Assembly (NCBI RefSeq): GCF_946478885.1
Contig: NZ_CAMLDX010000012.1
Location: 1 to 46,951 of the forward strand
Source of the DNA: an uncultured Bacillus sp.
GTDB taxonomy: Bacteria; Bacillota; Bacilli; Bacillales_B; DSM-18226
DNA length: 46,951 nucleotides
Reading direction: 5' to 3'
In this document: one piece after another, positions 15,904 through 25,056 of the stretch
Layout of the letters: each line of letters begins with the position of its first letter
How positions within the stretch are numbered: position 1 is the stretch's first letter
Notes under the pieces: model-generated
Told to the model about the DNA's origin: nothing
What the model saw: only the letters and a program-made list of their open reading frames with translations
The model's database searches: none
Program-made: the position numbers and the translations under genes

Positions 15904-17025
15904 CTAGTTTAGGGCGATTTCATATTGTTTTAATGGTAATTTATGTTTTTTGTACACTGGTACCACATGTTCTTCTTCGATTTTCTTTAATGTTTCTTGA
16001 ATATTCAGATTTATTTTGTGCTTTTCGAACAAAGGGGCCAATGCAAGGACTGCTTCATAAGCCTTTGGATACCACTTTTCAACCCACTCCTGAATAATTT
16101 CGAGATTGGATTGGGTCTCTTCTGGAGTTTCTCTCGGATCGCTTAAGGTTCTCCCCCAACGGTAATCGCCTTCCCAGTCTTCATAACCAAGTGATTTTAG
16201 GTATTCCCAGCGGCTTGTTGCTTCATCCTTGGCCAAAATTCCAAGAAGTGTCCCTGCCCAATCGCGGCCCCAATCAATTTGTTTTCCGATAACTACATTC
16301 AATATGGAAAGATTTATATCACCTTGTTTAACAGCTTCTTTATTAAATTCACGATACATCAGATTGCCTAATAACAGATCTAATGTTAAATTCGTTGCCA
16401 CTATGACCTCTGCCCAGTCATCTGTTATCAATACTTCTTCTACATAATGGCGAAGCGGTTGGAATGCCGGCTCATTCAGCAATACTTGTTTGCCATGCTT
16501 TAGGAAATCTCCATGATGCTCTTCCATATTCATCGCCCATTGAGAAATCCATTGAGCTCTTCCAATTTTATCAAACGCCTGGTACGTAGCACATTGTTCA
16601 ATAGCAGAACCTAAAGAATAGCGGATCACATATTGCATTTGAACACTTTCACCGTATTCAAGATGCCTTAATGGTGTATACAGATCCCTTAACGTCTCAA
16701 CCCATTCTGTTGAAAGATTTTCAATAACCTCTAATTCTTTGGCATAGGTAAAGTTGTTTTCCACTTCTTCGGCTAGTTTTTTACGGTTATTCACATAAGT
16801 GGTGTACCAAAATTTCTTTGGATCGCGGAATGCTTCCCAATCAGAGGATTTTAAACGAGTATAACGAGGATCGTATATATCGAAATCCTTTCCGTCATAA
16901 AGATGCCGATAGTGCATGTGAATATAAGGCTGCATTCTCAACGTAACTTCTTCATACTCGTTTTTAGTCTTCCAATCCCATGGTTGATTCCGGATCGCTT
17001 TTTTGAATCCAGGTTCTGTTGACAT
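15904..17025 (-). CDS. Diiron monooxygenase hydroxylase, beta subunit (DmpL-like)
   Basis: A 373-residue ferritin-like, metal-free partner of the alpha subunit. The pattern RLKSSDWEAFRDPKKFWYTTY near residues 60-80 (read here as SSDWEAFRDPKKFWYTTY), then QYVIRYSLGSAIEQCATYQAFDKIGRAQW and the MEEHHGDFLKHGK stretch, is typical of DmpL/TmoE-type subunits. I start it at ATG 17025 (MSTEPGFKK) because AAGGAGGAAAAGG sits directly upstream; the longer frame reaching 17118 lacks one. It is the first gene of the operon. No dmpK-like gene precedes it. The region 17026-17336 should hold the operon promoter. Confidence 0.92.
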   Translation of the reverse strand: MSTEPGFKKAIRNQPWDWKTKNEYEEVTLRMQPYIHMHYRHLYDGKDFDIYDPRYTRLKSSDWEAFRDPKKFWYTTYVNNRKKLAEEVENNFTYAKELEVIENLSTEWVETLRDLYTPLRHLEYGESVQMQYVIRYSLGSAIEQCATYQAFDKIGRAQWISQWAMNMEEHHGDFLKHGKQVLLNEPAFQPLRHYVEEVLITDDWAEVIVATNLTLDLLLGNLMYREFNKEAVKQGDINLSILNVVIGKQIDWGRDWAGTLLGILAKDEATSRWEYLKSLGYEDWEGDYRWGRTLSDPRETPEETQSNLEIIQEWVEKWYPKAYEAVLALAPLFEKHKINLNIQETLKKIEEEHVVPVYKKHKLPLKQYEIALN

Positions 17026-17336
17026 TCCTTTTCCTCCTTGTTTTAACCAGAATTTTCCCAATATTATTTCTATGTTCATAATCTCTAGAGAAAAAAATTC
17101 ACATAGAAATACCCCCATTTTATTGAGAACAACTTAATAAATCGCTTACATCACCCAATCATTTCTACTATTCGCCACAACTTTTTGGTAAACCACATTC
17201 TGTAAGCGTATTCTTATTTTAGAATATTTGAAATAAACGGTATACAATCGATTGTGTCCATTTTTTGATTATTTTTCGTACGAAACATACTAATATAGAA
17301 CATAACTACTATGATTAACATGATATAATACAAAAT
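17026..17336 (-). promoter_or_regulatory. Upstream control region of the monooxygenase operon
   Basis: No gene is supported in this AT-rich stretch. It contains an inverted repeat with 8-bp arms, CGCTTACA (17143-17150) and TGTAAGCG (17201-17208). The left arm is part of AATCGCTTACAT, repeated exactly at 29543-29554 upstream of catechol dioxygenase. TTTTCGTACGAA (17273-17284) is a short palindrome. These are candidate binding sites for the aromatic-sensing regulators; this is inference. Confidence 0.45.
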
Positions 17337-17363
17337 ACCGGCCGAAGGTCTTTTTCAGCCGGT
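17337..17363 (-). terminator. Terminator of gshF
   Basis: ACCGGC (17337-17342) pairs with GCCGGT (17358-17363), extended by GAA/TTTC pairs; the minus-strand continuation is ATTTTGT. It lies ~45 bp past the gshF stop codon. Confidence 0.7.
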
Positions 17364-17405
17364 TCAATGGAATGATATTTTCCAATACTCTAATATGGGT
17401 TTTTT

Positions 17406-19733
17406 TCAAAATAATAGATCAAGAATCCTTTCATCTGCGTGCCGATTCTTCCCTTTATATGGGTAACAGTGTATATGAATAGCAGGATTAAAATTGATTT
17501 CGATGATCCCATAATTTGTTTCAGATGCATCATCTTCTATATTTTCAATCATCATATCAACCCCACAGAAGACAGCCCCTGCTGCCTTTGCCGCCCGAAC
17601 CGCAATCTGTTTATAGCTTTCGGGGATCACATCCGTATAATCAATGCTGTCGCCCCCGGTACTGATATTTGAATTCTCTCTTAAATAGACCAGTTCTCCT
17701 ATTTCAGGAACATCATAAATCGTTTTACCCTGATTTTTCAAGAACAGTTTTTCCGCATTGCCTAGTGAAATTTTCTCCAGCGGGGTTTTATATCCTTTTC
17801 CACGGAGAGGATCCTTATTTTTATCCTCTGCAAGCTGGGCTATCGTGTGAATACCATTGCCCGTGACATTCGCCGGAACCCGGTGCAATATTCCAACCAC
17901 CTCATCTCCTATAACCAAAAAACGATACTCTTTTCCGCTGACAAACTCCTCAAGAAGAATGGTTTTATCATGCTCAAAAGCCATCTTAACTGCCTGATCA
18001 TAATCCTCTTTCGTAAACACATCTGTAAAAATTGTAATTCCGATACCAAAATTCGTTGATTTTGGTTTTATAACGATTGGAATATTTTGGTATGTTTCAT
18101 AATCTGCCAAAGCCGTCATGGCATCCCTGTAAGACCGCCCCTTAGGCACGCGGATGCCTTGCTGCTGCAAAACATATTTTGTAACAAGCTTATTCTCCAT
18201 GATTAATGCAGTTATGTATGAATCTAGAGATGTCTTCGTTGCCTGCTTAACATATTCGATATGATCTTCCTGTTTCAGCATAATAAAGTTTTCGTCACGA
18301 TCAAGGATATTGAACTCAATTCCCCTTTTAATAGCAGCTTTCATCAGTAGCTGTGTTGAAAGCTCCATATCCTCACAGCCTCTCAATTGATAGCCATGAG
18401 CAACGCTTTCCTCCAAATACTCTTTTGCTTTAGCCAGATGAAAGTCAACATAGGAAGTCTCCTTAACTTTTTCTGTTATCAAACTGGAAGACAAAAGATG
18501 TTGATGAATGATTTTTTTCTTATTGTCCTGTAAGGCCAGCCAATATTCTTCAGCATCCGGATTTAACATCTGTAGCATTTGTTCCATATCATTCAATAAT
18601 TCCATGGCTTTTTCCCGAATGTCGATAATACCGGTATTGCTTTGACCGTGGTATTGCCCTGATAAGCCTGTCATCGTTACTGTATCAGCATAATATGCCG
18701 CCATTTTATGTTCTTCCTCACTGAATGGTTCATCTGTTTTAACCAGCATATATAGGAGAAACAAATGAATAAAGCGCATGGTTTCTAAGCTAATCCCAAT
18801 CTTCTGCAAAGGATCCAAATCAAGCATCCTCAGTTCTATATAAGCAATACCCTGTTCGAGCAAACTAGGGAAATAATTGCGACCATTAACTGGTTTTAAT
18901 CTTACAGAACTGTAATATTCTTTCACGCTAAGAAGTTCCTCGTCCTTTATCAATGCCTGTAAATCATGCAAATACTCTTCTGTAGAATGAAGGGAAACAT
19001 AATATGGCTTTAGATTTCTATAGCCGAATTGACTATTTCGCATTGAAATCATATTTTGAATGCGATGGCTTTCCGGTGCAATTTCAACTCCCTGTTCGAT
19101 ACCTCCCCTGAGAAACGAACGATCAAAGACAGGACTTGCTCCGGTTAAGTAGATAATCAACCATCGGTACTTTAATGTATTTCTAGCCACTTTTAAATAA
19201 ATCTCATCTTTGAACTGCTTAAAACTCTTCTTTCGATCAGTGGTCTCATACCATTTGAATAAAAAATCTTGCGTGAATGAAAAGTTATAATGAATTCCAC
19301 TGTATAATTGCTTTGTACGTCCATATTTCTCCGCTAATGCTTCGCGATATTCATTTTCTTCCATATCGTTCATATCTGCAATGGGAATCTCATTTTTCTC
19401 AGGCAAGACCGGTGGATTACTGCTTGGCCAAAGAAATTCTTCCTGCAATTCTAAGGCAGCAATATCATGAAGGGTATGTAAAAAGTTATACGTCTCTTCA
19501 ATTGATTGAAACACGGGAGTGATCATTTCAATCTGGCTTTCCGAAAAGTCCGTTTTTATATACGGATTCTTCATTTTTTCTCCAAATGCTTTGGGATGCG
19601 GAGTTTTTGCTAATTTCCCGTTAGAATTCACCCTTACATTTTCTTTCTCGATAGCAAATTCCCCTAAGAAAAGATCAGGAACGAATTGATATTTTATTAG
19701 TAACTGAATGAAATCCTTATTCAATAACCCCAC
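17406..19733 (-). CDS. gshF: Bifunctional glutamate-cysteine ligase/glutathione synthetase
   Basis: A 775-residue two-domain enzyme. Residues 1 to ~500 form a gamma-glutamylcysteine ligase domain: FLGEFAIEKENVRVN, TDFSESQIEMITPV, SGIHYNFSF and EQGIAYIELRMLDLDP. The C-terminal part is an ATP-grasp domain with IPIVIKPKSTNFGIGITIF, FVSGKEYRFLVIG and GIIEINFNPAIH. This is the GshF (GshAB) fusion that makes glutathione in one protein. The first in-frame start is GTG at 19733; a TTG three codons later sits better behind AGGTGGGG, so the true start is uncertain. It is a monocistronic gene of usual length. Most Bacillaceae rely on bacillithiol, so glutathione synthesis is a notable addition and may be linked to tolerance of reactive catechols. 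Confidence 0.93.
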   Translation of the reverse strand: MGLLNKDFIQLLIKYQFVPDLFLGEFAIEKENVRVNSNGKLAKTPHPKAFGEKMKNPYIKTDFSESQIEMITPVFQSIEETYNFLHTLHDIAALELQEEFLWPSSNPPVLPEKNEIPIADMNDMEENEYREALAEKYGRTKQLYSGIHYNFSFTQDFLFKWYETTDRKKSFKQFKDEIYLKVARNTLKYRWLIIYLTGASPVFDRSFLRGGIEQGVEIAPESHRIQNMISMRNSQFGYRNLKPYYVSLHSTEEYLHDLQALIKDEELLSVKEYYSSVRLKPVNGRNYFPSLLEQGIAYIELRMLDLDPLQKIGISLETMRFIHLFLLYMLVKTDEPFSEEEHKMAAYYADTVTMTGLSGQYHGQSNTGIIDIREKAMELLNDMEQMLQMLNPDAEEYWLALQDNKKKIIHQHLLSSSLITEKVKETSYVDFHLAKAKEYLEESVAHGYQLRGCEDMELSTQLLMKAAIKRGIEFNILDRDENFIMLKQEDHIEYVKQATKTSLDSYITALIMENKLVTKYVLQQQGIRVPKGRSYRDAMTALADYETYQNIPIVIKPKSTNFGIGITIFTDVFTKEDYDQAVKMAFEHDKTILLEEFVSGKEYRFLVIGDEVVGILHRVPANVTGNGIHTIAQLAEDKNKDPLRGKGYKTPLEKISLGNAEKLFLKNQGKTIYDVPEIGELVYLRENSNISTGGDSIDYTDVIPESYKQIAVRAAKAAGAVFCGVDMMIENIEDDASETNYGIIEINFNPAIHIHCYPYKGKNRHADERILDLLF

Positions 19734-20089
19734 CTAAATTACCTACTTTCAAACATTTTTCTAGACTTCATTGCTTTGAACCATGAAGATTATCGATCAT
19801 CAAAGCTGAAGAACAAGCATGTTCTACTGTGAAGTCATATTTTTAATGAATCTTGCTTTATTATACAGTATTGCTCACTTTAATAAATCAATATTTCGGA
19901 AATTAACGCTGCAAATAGATGGTTTATTAACATGAGAATTTCCTGCAATTTCTTTAAAATCGAATTTAGTCCGATTTTGAAGAAATATGTTATAATATGT
20001 ATATCTTTGTACAATATATCCTTCATTAAGTGATTCTTAAAAAAAATTTCATGAAACAGTTAAACTGAGGATAAGAAAGGATGTTCTTC
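19734..20089. other. Non-coding stretch upstream of gshF and the unknown gene
   Basis: A divergent intergenic region of about 350 bp. TATAAT at 19992-19997 is a plausible -10 for the plus-strand gene, without a clear -35. Nothing else is recognisable. Confidence 0.4.
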
Positions 20090-20482
20090 TTGGATTATGA
20101 AATCGAAACAGTGTATTATTTAGAAAATCCTGAAACAGAGCAAATTACATTGGCTACCGGTAGCCAATTGCGTTATGAAGATATCATTAAAAACGTATTC
20201 GGCGTAGCCAGTATTAACGATTTACCGATGATGATACAGTATAACAAAGGATTCCAGACTTCTTTATGTAAAAGTCATGGTATTCAAGAAAATGAAATTT
20301 CATTAGAAATGATTCTCCGCGTTGCCTCGAAGCTGGATCTGCGGGATTTTCGCGAGCAATATTTTAAAGAGATCAATAAAGAAGAACTAACATGCCCATT
20401 TGAATCGATTATCCGCCTGCAGGAAGGCATTTTTAAATGGAATGAAAAGGAATGCTCCTATACCCTTGTTGAAAGCAACTAA
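20090..20482 (+). CDS. Protein of unknown function
   Basis: A ~130-residue acidic, soluble protein that I do not recognise. It has no signal peptide, membrane segment or familiar catalytic motif; single cysteines occur in SLCKSHG and ELTCPFE. I place the start at TTG 20090, with AAGGATG at normal distance; an ATG at 20081 is in frame but overlaps that site. Codon use looks like its neighbours and the frame is clean. It is monocistronic, bounded by a likely promoter upstream and a strong bidirectional terminator downstream. Confidence 0.6.
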   Translation: MDYEIETVYYLENPETEQITLATGSQLRYEDIIKNVFGVASINDLPMMIQYNKGFQTSLCKSHGIQENEISLEMILRVASKLDLRDFREQYFKEINKEELTCPFESIIRLQEGIFKWNEKECSYTLVESN

Positions 20483-20545
20483 TGAGCATCTACTCTTCAC
20501 ATCACCCCACTCCTAGTACCATGTATTTCCTTCTTTCATAAAGCA

Positions 20546-20593
20546 AAAGGAAAAACCATCCTAGTGACACGTCACTAGGGTGGTTTTTCCTTT
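20546..20593. terminator. Strong bidirectional terminator
   Basis: AAAGGAAAAACCA-CCTAGTGAC pairs with GTCACTAGGGTGGTTTTTCCTTT, an almost perfect 20-plus-bp stem with A and T runs built in. It separates two converging genes ending at 20482 (+) and 20613 (-). Confidence 0.9.
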
Positions 20594-20612
20594 GTTACCT
20601 GTAGCTAACTTG

Positions 20613-21539
20613 TTAGAGCGATAGATTTGCCATTTCCTCGATAATCCGAATCTGGAGCAAAAGTTGTTTATTCACAGGAGTAGGAACACCGTATTTTTCG
20701 CCCAATTGACAAACAACACCTGCAAAATTTTCTACTTCCGTTTTTCTCCCTGCTTCAACATCTTGCAGCATGGAAGTTTTTCCATATGGTGACAGATGAT
20801 TTAAAATCGGCCAAAATTTTTTGACGTCAGAGTCCGTTAAATGAATATCTGCTTTTTCAGAGATGGCAACAACTTCATACATAGCTGCTTCGACTAGCTT
20901 ATATGCTAGAGGTATTTGTTGAAACACTCCATAAGAAGCCTTTAAAATAGCAGAGGTTTGATTAATGCCAACATTAATCATAAACTTCCACCATAATGTA
21001 TACAGCATGTTATCCGATATTTCATAAGCAATGCCACAGCGTTCGAATAGTTCTTGGACAGCCTTAACATCCTGGGACTGTGAAGCGTCCTTTTCCCCAT
21101 AACAAATTCTTCCCATCGTGGTATAATGAATGTCTTGATGGTGCCGGACAGCATCTATTTCAACGCTCATACTATAAAGAATATGTTCGTTTCCGGTCGC
21201 CTGATAAATCTCTTCTTCGCTGGTTAATCCGTTTAATAACGAAAGAATAATTGTATTCGGACCAATATGGTTCTCCATCTCTATGATGGCCCCAGGCAAT
21301 TCTGCATTTTTCACGGCAAAGATTACAAGATCAGCCGGTTCACCCTTCATCTCCGGCGTTACATAGTGAAAGTGAAAGTTCCGGTTGTTAATCTGAATTC
21401 CATTCTTTTCATATTTTTTTATCCGCTCAGGGTCAGCAACGACTTGAAAGGATTCATGGAATGTATCATGGAATTTACTGCCATAGGTTGCACCAATGGC
21501 CCCAAGCCCGATTAATGAAACTGTTTCAATTTTTCTCAT
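20613..21539 (-). CDS. 2-dehydropantoate 2-reductase family protein (PanE/ApbA-like)
   Basis: A 308-residue NADPH-dependent ketoacid reductase. The N-terminal Rossmann motif is VSLIGLGAIGATYGSKF, followed by VKNAELPGAI and the NTIILSLLNGL stretch. The catalytic Lys is in WWKFMINVGINQTSAIL, and the ketopantoate reductase C-terminal domain follows (YGVFQQIPLAYKLVEAAM, then SMLQDVEAGRKTEVENF). PanE makes pantoate for coenzyme A; members of this family also act on other 2-ketoacids and on opine-like substrates, so pantothenate synthesis is likely but not certain. It is monocistronic. The ATG follows GGGTGATGGT. Confidence 0.82.
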   Translation of the reverse strand: MRKIETVSLIGLGAIGATYGSKFHDTFHESFQVVADPERIKKYEKNGIQINNRNFHFHYVTPEMKGEPADLVIFAVKNAELPGAIIEMENHIGPNTIILSLLNGLTSEEEIYQATGNEHILYSMSVEIDAVRHHQDIHYTTMGRICYGEKDASQSQDVKAVQELFERCGIAYEISDNMLYTLWWKFMINVGINQTSAILKASYGVFQQIPLAYKLVEAAMYEVVAISEKADIHLTDSDVKKFWPILNHLSPYGKTSMLQDVEAGRKTEVENFAGVVCQLGEKYGVPTPVNKQLLLQIRIIEEMANLSL

Positions 21540-21726
21540 ACCATCACCCGTTCTAAACTATTGATGTTATTTCTTATTCTAACATACTGAAGCAAAAAAC
21601 TTCCTGATGTAAATCAAATTAATTCCATTCAAACCAAATCAAGGATAAAAATAAATATTCCCTTCTGCTTTGCATATGCCCGCATATAGTTGGTGTAAAT
21701 GAATTATCTATAAGAAGGTTACTGCA

Positions 21727-22098
21727 ATGGCTGTTCGCATCATTCAGATTTCAGTTATTTACTTCGTAATCGAGGTCGGACTGGGTTTGTATAGTGTCAA
21801 TGGCCCAAACCGATATTGTAAACCCGGTGCATACTCATGTCAACTTATTGGGCTGGATGTCATTAACGCTGGCAGAAGTTATATACTCTCTTTATCAGTA
21901 GCTTGCTTCTACTAAACTGGCCAAAACTCATTTCTAGCTTCATAACATTTCCCTGCCGATCATGATGGTTACCCTGCCCTTGAAGTAGAGGAGATAGAGG
22001 CGTTAGAGCCGCTTATCCCCATTGGAGCGGTAGTTTTAGTGATAGCTATTATATGATTTGCTCTTAATGTTTTAATGAATAGCAATAAACGATCATAA
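21727..22098 (+). pseudogene. Decayed small haem-copper-oxidase-like membrane protein gene
   Basis: The sequence starts as MAVRIIQISVIYFVIEVGLGLY. The frame then shifts to MAQTDIVNPVHTHVNLLGWMS, then reads LTLAEVIYSLY, TKLAKTHF-stop-LHNISLP, IMMVTLPLK and, in a third frame, EALEPLIPIGAVVLVIAII-stop-FALNVLM. Together these follow the pattern of small (~140-residue) cytochrome c oxidase subunit I-like proteins: N-terminal helix, PVHAHLNLLGW, HFWLHN-G-PIMM, EP-I-IG. At least two frameshifts and several stops (for example TAG at 21935-21937) break it. A terminator directly follows. It sits upstream of the NO reductase gene, a plausible former partner. Confidence 0.8.
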
Positions 22099-22115
22099 TC
22101 CTCTGTTTTCTCCTT

Positions 22116-22145
22116 AACCACTTACATGATTAAGAGGTTTTTTTA
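22116..22145 (+). terminator. Terminator after the decayed oxidase-like gene
   Basis: AACCACTTA (22116-22124) pairs with TAAGAGGTT (22131-22139), one mismatch, followed by a run of T to 22145. It survives although the gene it served has decayed. Confidence 0.75.
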
Positions 22146-22375
22146 TGGAAATGTCAGGTTAAACATGGCTGTGATTTACTTTTCCAGGCACTTCGTTTTC
22201 CTCGGGAGAAAGGCTCGTGCCTTCCGCTTCAACCCACAAGTTAATGAAAACACCAACGGTCTTTCCCCAAGCCTACTAAAAATTTCTTGGAATTCCATTT
22301 TCTGAATAAATATGACACAGCTGGATATTTTAAGAAAAGGAATGAGAAAAAGTTTCTTGTTAGGGAGGATTTGAA

Positions 22376-24664
22376 ATGAAAAATTATCGCCGATTATGGA
22401 TTTCTCTAGGTCTTGTTATTATTATTTCATTTGCCATACTGGGCTATTATGGTGGGAGAATTTATCAGGTTATGCCCCCCCTTCCTAAACATGTAGTGAC
22501 GGAGGATGGGACTGAGTTATTTACAGGCATGGATATTAAAAATGGGCAAAATGTTTGGCAGTCCATTGGCGGGCAGGAAGTTGGAAGTATTTGGGGACAC
22601 GGTGCATATGTGGCACCCGATTGGAATGCCGATTGGCTTCACCGTGAAGCCCTATACCTTTTAAATAAGTGGGGACAAGCTGAATATGGCGGCAATTTTG
22701 AAGAACTGAGTGATGAGCAGCAGGCACAGCTGCAAGCCCGACTGAAAAAGGAAATGCGTACCAATACATATAATCAGGATACAAAAGAGCTGATCATTTC
22801 AAATGATCGTGCAGAGGCCTTTCGTTCATTAAGTCAATATTATAGCGGATTATTTAAGGATGATCCGGAATTTACCGACCTGCGGGATCATTATGCCATT
22901 CCAGCCAATACCATAAAAAACGAGGATCGAATGCGTCAAATGAATACCTTTTTCTTTTGGAGTACATGGGCAACTGCAACAAATCGACCTAACAGTGATA
23001 TTACCTACACAAATAATTGGCCGAATGAAAAATTAATAGACAATCGGCCAACCGGAGAAATGATTGTCTGGTCAGTGGTTAGTTTTGTCGTGCTGCTTGC
23101 TGGTGTGGGAGCGCTTACCTGGTACTTTGCTGTACAGCGGCATAAAGAGGCCCATATAGAAGGGGTCTATCCTGAAAAGGATCCATTGCTTGCCTTATCA
23201 CCAACCCCATCAATGAAAGCAACCCTAAAGTACTTCTGGGTTGTTACAGCGCTTATTGTTATTCAGGTGGGACTCGGTGCTGTTGCTGCACATTATGCCG
23301 TAGAAGGTTCGGGTTTTTATGGGATTCCGCTACAAGAATTTCTCCCTTATTCAGTTGCCCGGACATGGCATACCCAATTGGGCATTTTCTGGATCGCAAC
23401 CGCCTGGCTGGCAACCGGTTTATTTATGGCTCCGGCCGTATCAGGGTTTGAACCGAAATCTCAGCGGGCACTTGTCAACTTTCTTTTCATTTGTTTATTA
23501 ATAATTGTTGTAGGCTCTATGGCAGGACAATGGATGGGAGTATATCAAAAATTCGATAACCAGACAAACTTTTGGTTCGGCCATCAGGGCTATGAGTATG
23601 TTGATTTGGGCCGCTTTTGGCAGATTTTCTTAACCATCGGTCTTTTTCTCTGGCTGCTTTTAATGGGGAGAGCCCTCCTTCCAGCGTTTAAAAAGTCAAC
23701 CGGTGATCGCCATTTGCTGGCCATGTTCTTTATTGCTGCTACTGCTATCCCATTATTTTATATTCCAGGTCTGATGTGGGGGCAGTATACGCACATTGCA
23801 ATGGCTGAATATTGGCGCTGGTGGGTTGTTCATTTATGGGTAGAAGGATTCTTTGAAGTGTTTGCTACAGTGGTCATTGCCTTTCTATTTACCCGAATGG
23901 GGCTTTTAAGAACTGCTACCGCTACCGCCTCTGTGTTGTTTTCAACAAGTACTTTCTTGTTTGGCGGTATTATTGGAACGTTTCACCATTTATATTTCAG
24001 CGGCACGCCGCTTGGCGTATTGGCTTTCGGCGCTGTTTTCAGCGCATTGGAGGTCGTCCCCCTAGTTTTAATCGGCTTTGAAGCATACGAAAATTTGACC
24101 TTGAGCCGGACGAAACCATGGGTAAAAGCATATAAATGGCCGATCTACTGCTTCGTTGCCGTAGCCTTTTGGAATTTAGTCGGAGCAGGTTTATTCGGAT
24201 TCTTTATTAATCCACCGATTTCCCTCTATTATATGCAAGGTTTGAATACAACACCGGTTCATGGCCATACTGCTTTGTTTGGTGTATACGGAATGCTGGG
24301 CATAGGATTAATACTGTTCTGTTTAAAAGGACTGACAGGACAAAAAATATGGAAAACAAAATTACTCAGCTTTGCTTTTTGGGCTATCAATATTGGACTA
24401 GCATTAATGGTATTATTAAGTCTGCTGCCAATTGGATTAATGCAGACATGGGCAAGTGTAGAACAAGGTATGTGGTATGCCAGATCAGCTGAATTTTTGC
24501 AGCAGGATACGGTCCAAACCTTTCATTGGCTGAGAGTTATTGGAGATACTATTTTCGCCATTGGAATACTAGCTCTAGGCTGGTTTATCTTAGGACTGAA
24601 AACCGGATGGTCGATTAAGGATGAACAAAATGAGTTCAACTCTTCGTTTGGGAAAAATGGATAA
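22376..24664 (+). CDS. Quinol-dependent nitric oxide reductase (qNor)
   Basis: A 762-residue single-subunit NO reductase of the haem-copper oxidase superfamily. Residues 1-30 hold the first membrane helix, and residues ~35-220 form the periplasm-side domain fused from a NorC-like part, without a CxxCH haem c site, typical of qNor. About thirteen more helices follow. Likely haem and FeB ligands are in VARTWHTQLG (H332), HLWVEGFFEVFA (H486 with acidic E490 region), TFHHLYFSG (H537/H538) and PVHGHTALFG (H629/H631). It reduces NO to N2O using menaquinol, for detoxification or denitrification. AGGGAGGA precedes the ATG. No other denitrification gene is present. Confidence 0.93.
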   Translation: MKNYRRLWISLGLVIIISFAILGYYGGRIYQVMPPLPKHVVTEDGTELFTGMDIKNGQNVWQSIGGQEVGSIWGHGAYVAPDWNADWLHREALYLLNKWGQAEYGGNFEELSDEQQAQLQARLKKEMRTNTYNQDTKELIISNDRAEAFRSLSQYYSGLFKDDPEFTDLRDHYAIPANTIKNEDRMRQMNTFFFWSTWATATNRPNSDITYTNNWPNEKLIDNRPTGEMIVWSVVSFVVLLAGVGALTWYFAVQRHKEAHIEGVYPEKDPLLALSPTPSMKATLKYFWVVTALIVIQVGLGAVAAHYAVEGSGFYGIPLQEFLPYSVARTWHTQLGIFWIATAWLATGLFMAPAVSGFEPKSQRALVNFLFICLLIIVVGSMAGQWMGVYQKFDNQTNFWFGHQGYEYVDLGRFWQIFLTIGLFLWLLLMGRALLPAFKKSTGDRHLLAMFFIAATAIPLFYIPGLMWGQYTHIAMAEYWRWWVVHLWVEGFFEVFATVVIAFLFTRMGLLRTATATASVLFSTSTFLFGGIIGTFHHLYFSGTPLGVLAFGAVFSALEVVPLVLIGFEAYENLTLSRTKPWVKAYKWPIYCFVAVAFWNLVGAGLFGFFINPPISLYYMQGLNTTPVHGHTALFGVYGMLGIGLILFCLKGLTGQKIWKTKLLSFAFWAINIGLALMVLLSLLPIGLMQTWASVEQGMWYARSAEFLQQDTVQTFHWLRVIGDTIFAIGILALGWFILGLKTGWSIKDEQNEFNSSFGKNG

Positions 24665-24669
24665 AGAAA

Positions 24670-24712
24670 GCGAGGAAAACATCTGTTCCTGAACGACAGA
24701 TGTTTTCCTCGC
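24670..24712. terminator. Terminator between NO reductase and azlD genes
   Basis: GCGAGGAAAACATCTGT (24670-24686) and ACAGATGTTTTCCTCGC (24696-24712) form a perfect 17-bp stem. The minus-strand side is followed by TTTCTTT, so it suits the azlCD transcript best and probably also stops the qNor transcript. Confidence 0.85.
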
Positions 24713-24729
24713 CTATCTCCAAACATTTG

Positions 24730-25056
24730 TTAAAAAACAAAACGAAGAATCATCATACATAGAATCCCCGCCATAACCGTACCGAGCAAGCTCTTTGTTA
24801 AAAAAGCAATCACAAAAGTAGGCACGGCTGCCAGCAATTTTAGATAATTATCCGTAATCGAAAAGTGATGTTCAGACAATAGCAATTCTTGTGCCAGCAG
24901 TGCTGCCATCACAGCAACAGGAACGTTCTTCAGCCATCTGATCAGCCAATTTGGCAGTTCCATTTGAGTTAGCAGCATAAGCGGGAGCACTCTTGGAATC
25001 AATGTAACAAGTGCTGCTCCAATAATGATGATAAGTATCGTTCCCCTTACCTCCAT
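24730..25056 (-). CDS. azlD: AzlD-family branched-chain amino acid exporter subunit
   Basis: A 108-residue membrane protein with about four hydrophobic helices (ILIIIIGAALVTLIPRVLPL, VPVAVMAALLAQELLL, LKLLAAVPTFVIAFLTKSL, VMAGILCMMIL), matching the AzlD/YgaH pattern including LPRVLPL. It works with AzlC as a two-protein exporter of branched-chain amino acids or analogues. Its start overlaps the end of azlC by 10 bp, so the pair is coupled. Confidence 0.88.
   Translation of the reverse strand: MEVRGTILIIIIGAALVTLIPRVLPLMLLTQMELPNWLIRWLKNVPVAVMAALLAQELLLSEHHFSITDNYLKLLAAVPTFVIAFLTKSLLGTVMAGILCMMILRFVF

Noticed and set aside
17060..17095. CTATGTTCATAAT as a further Ter site
   Set aside because: It agrees with only part of the consensus, lacks the ACTAA end, and such partial matches are expected in AT-rich DNA.
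8640..17336. Sigma-54 (-24/-12) promoters for DmpR-like control
   Set aside because: No convincing GG-N10-GC pair was found, and the regulators lack the AAA+ domain needed for sigma-54.
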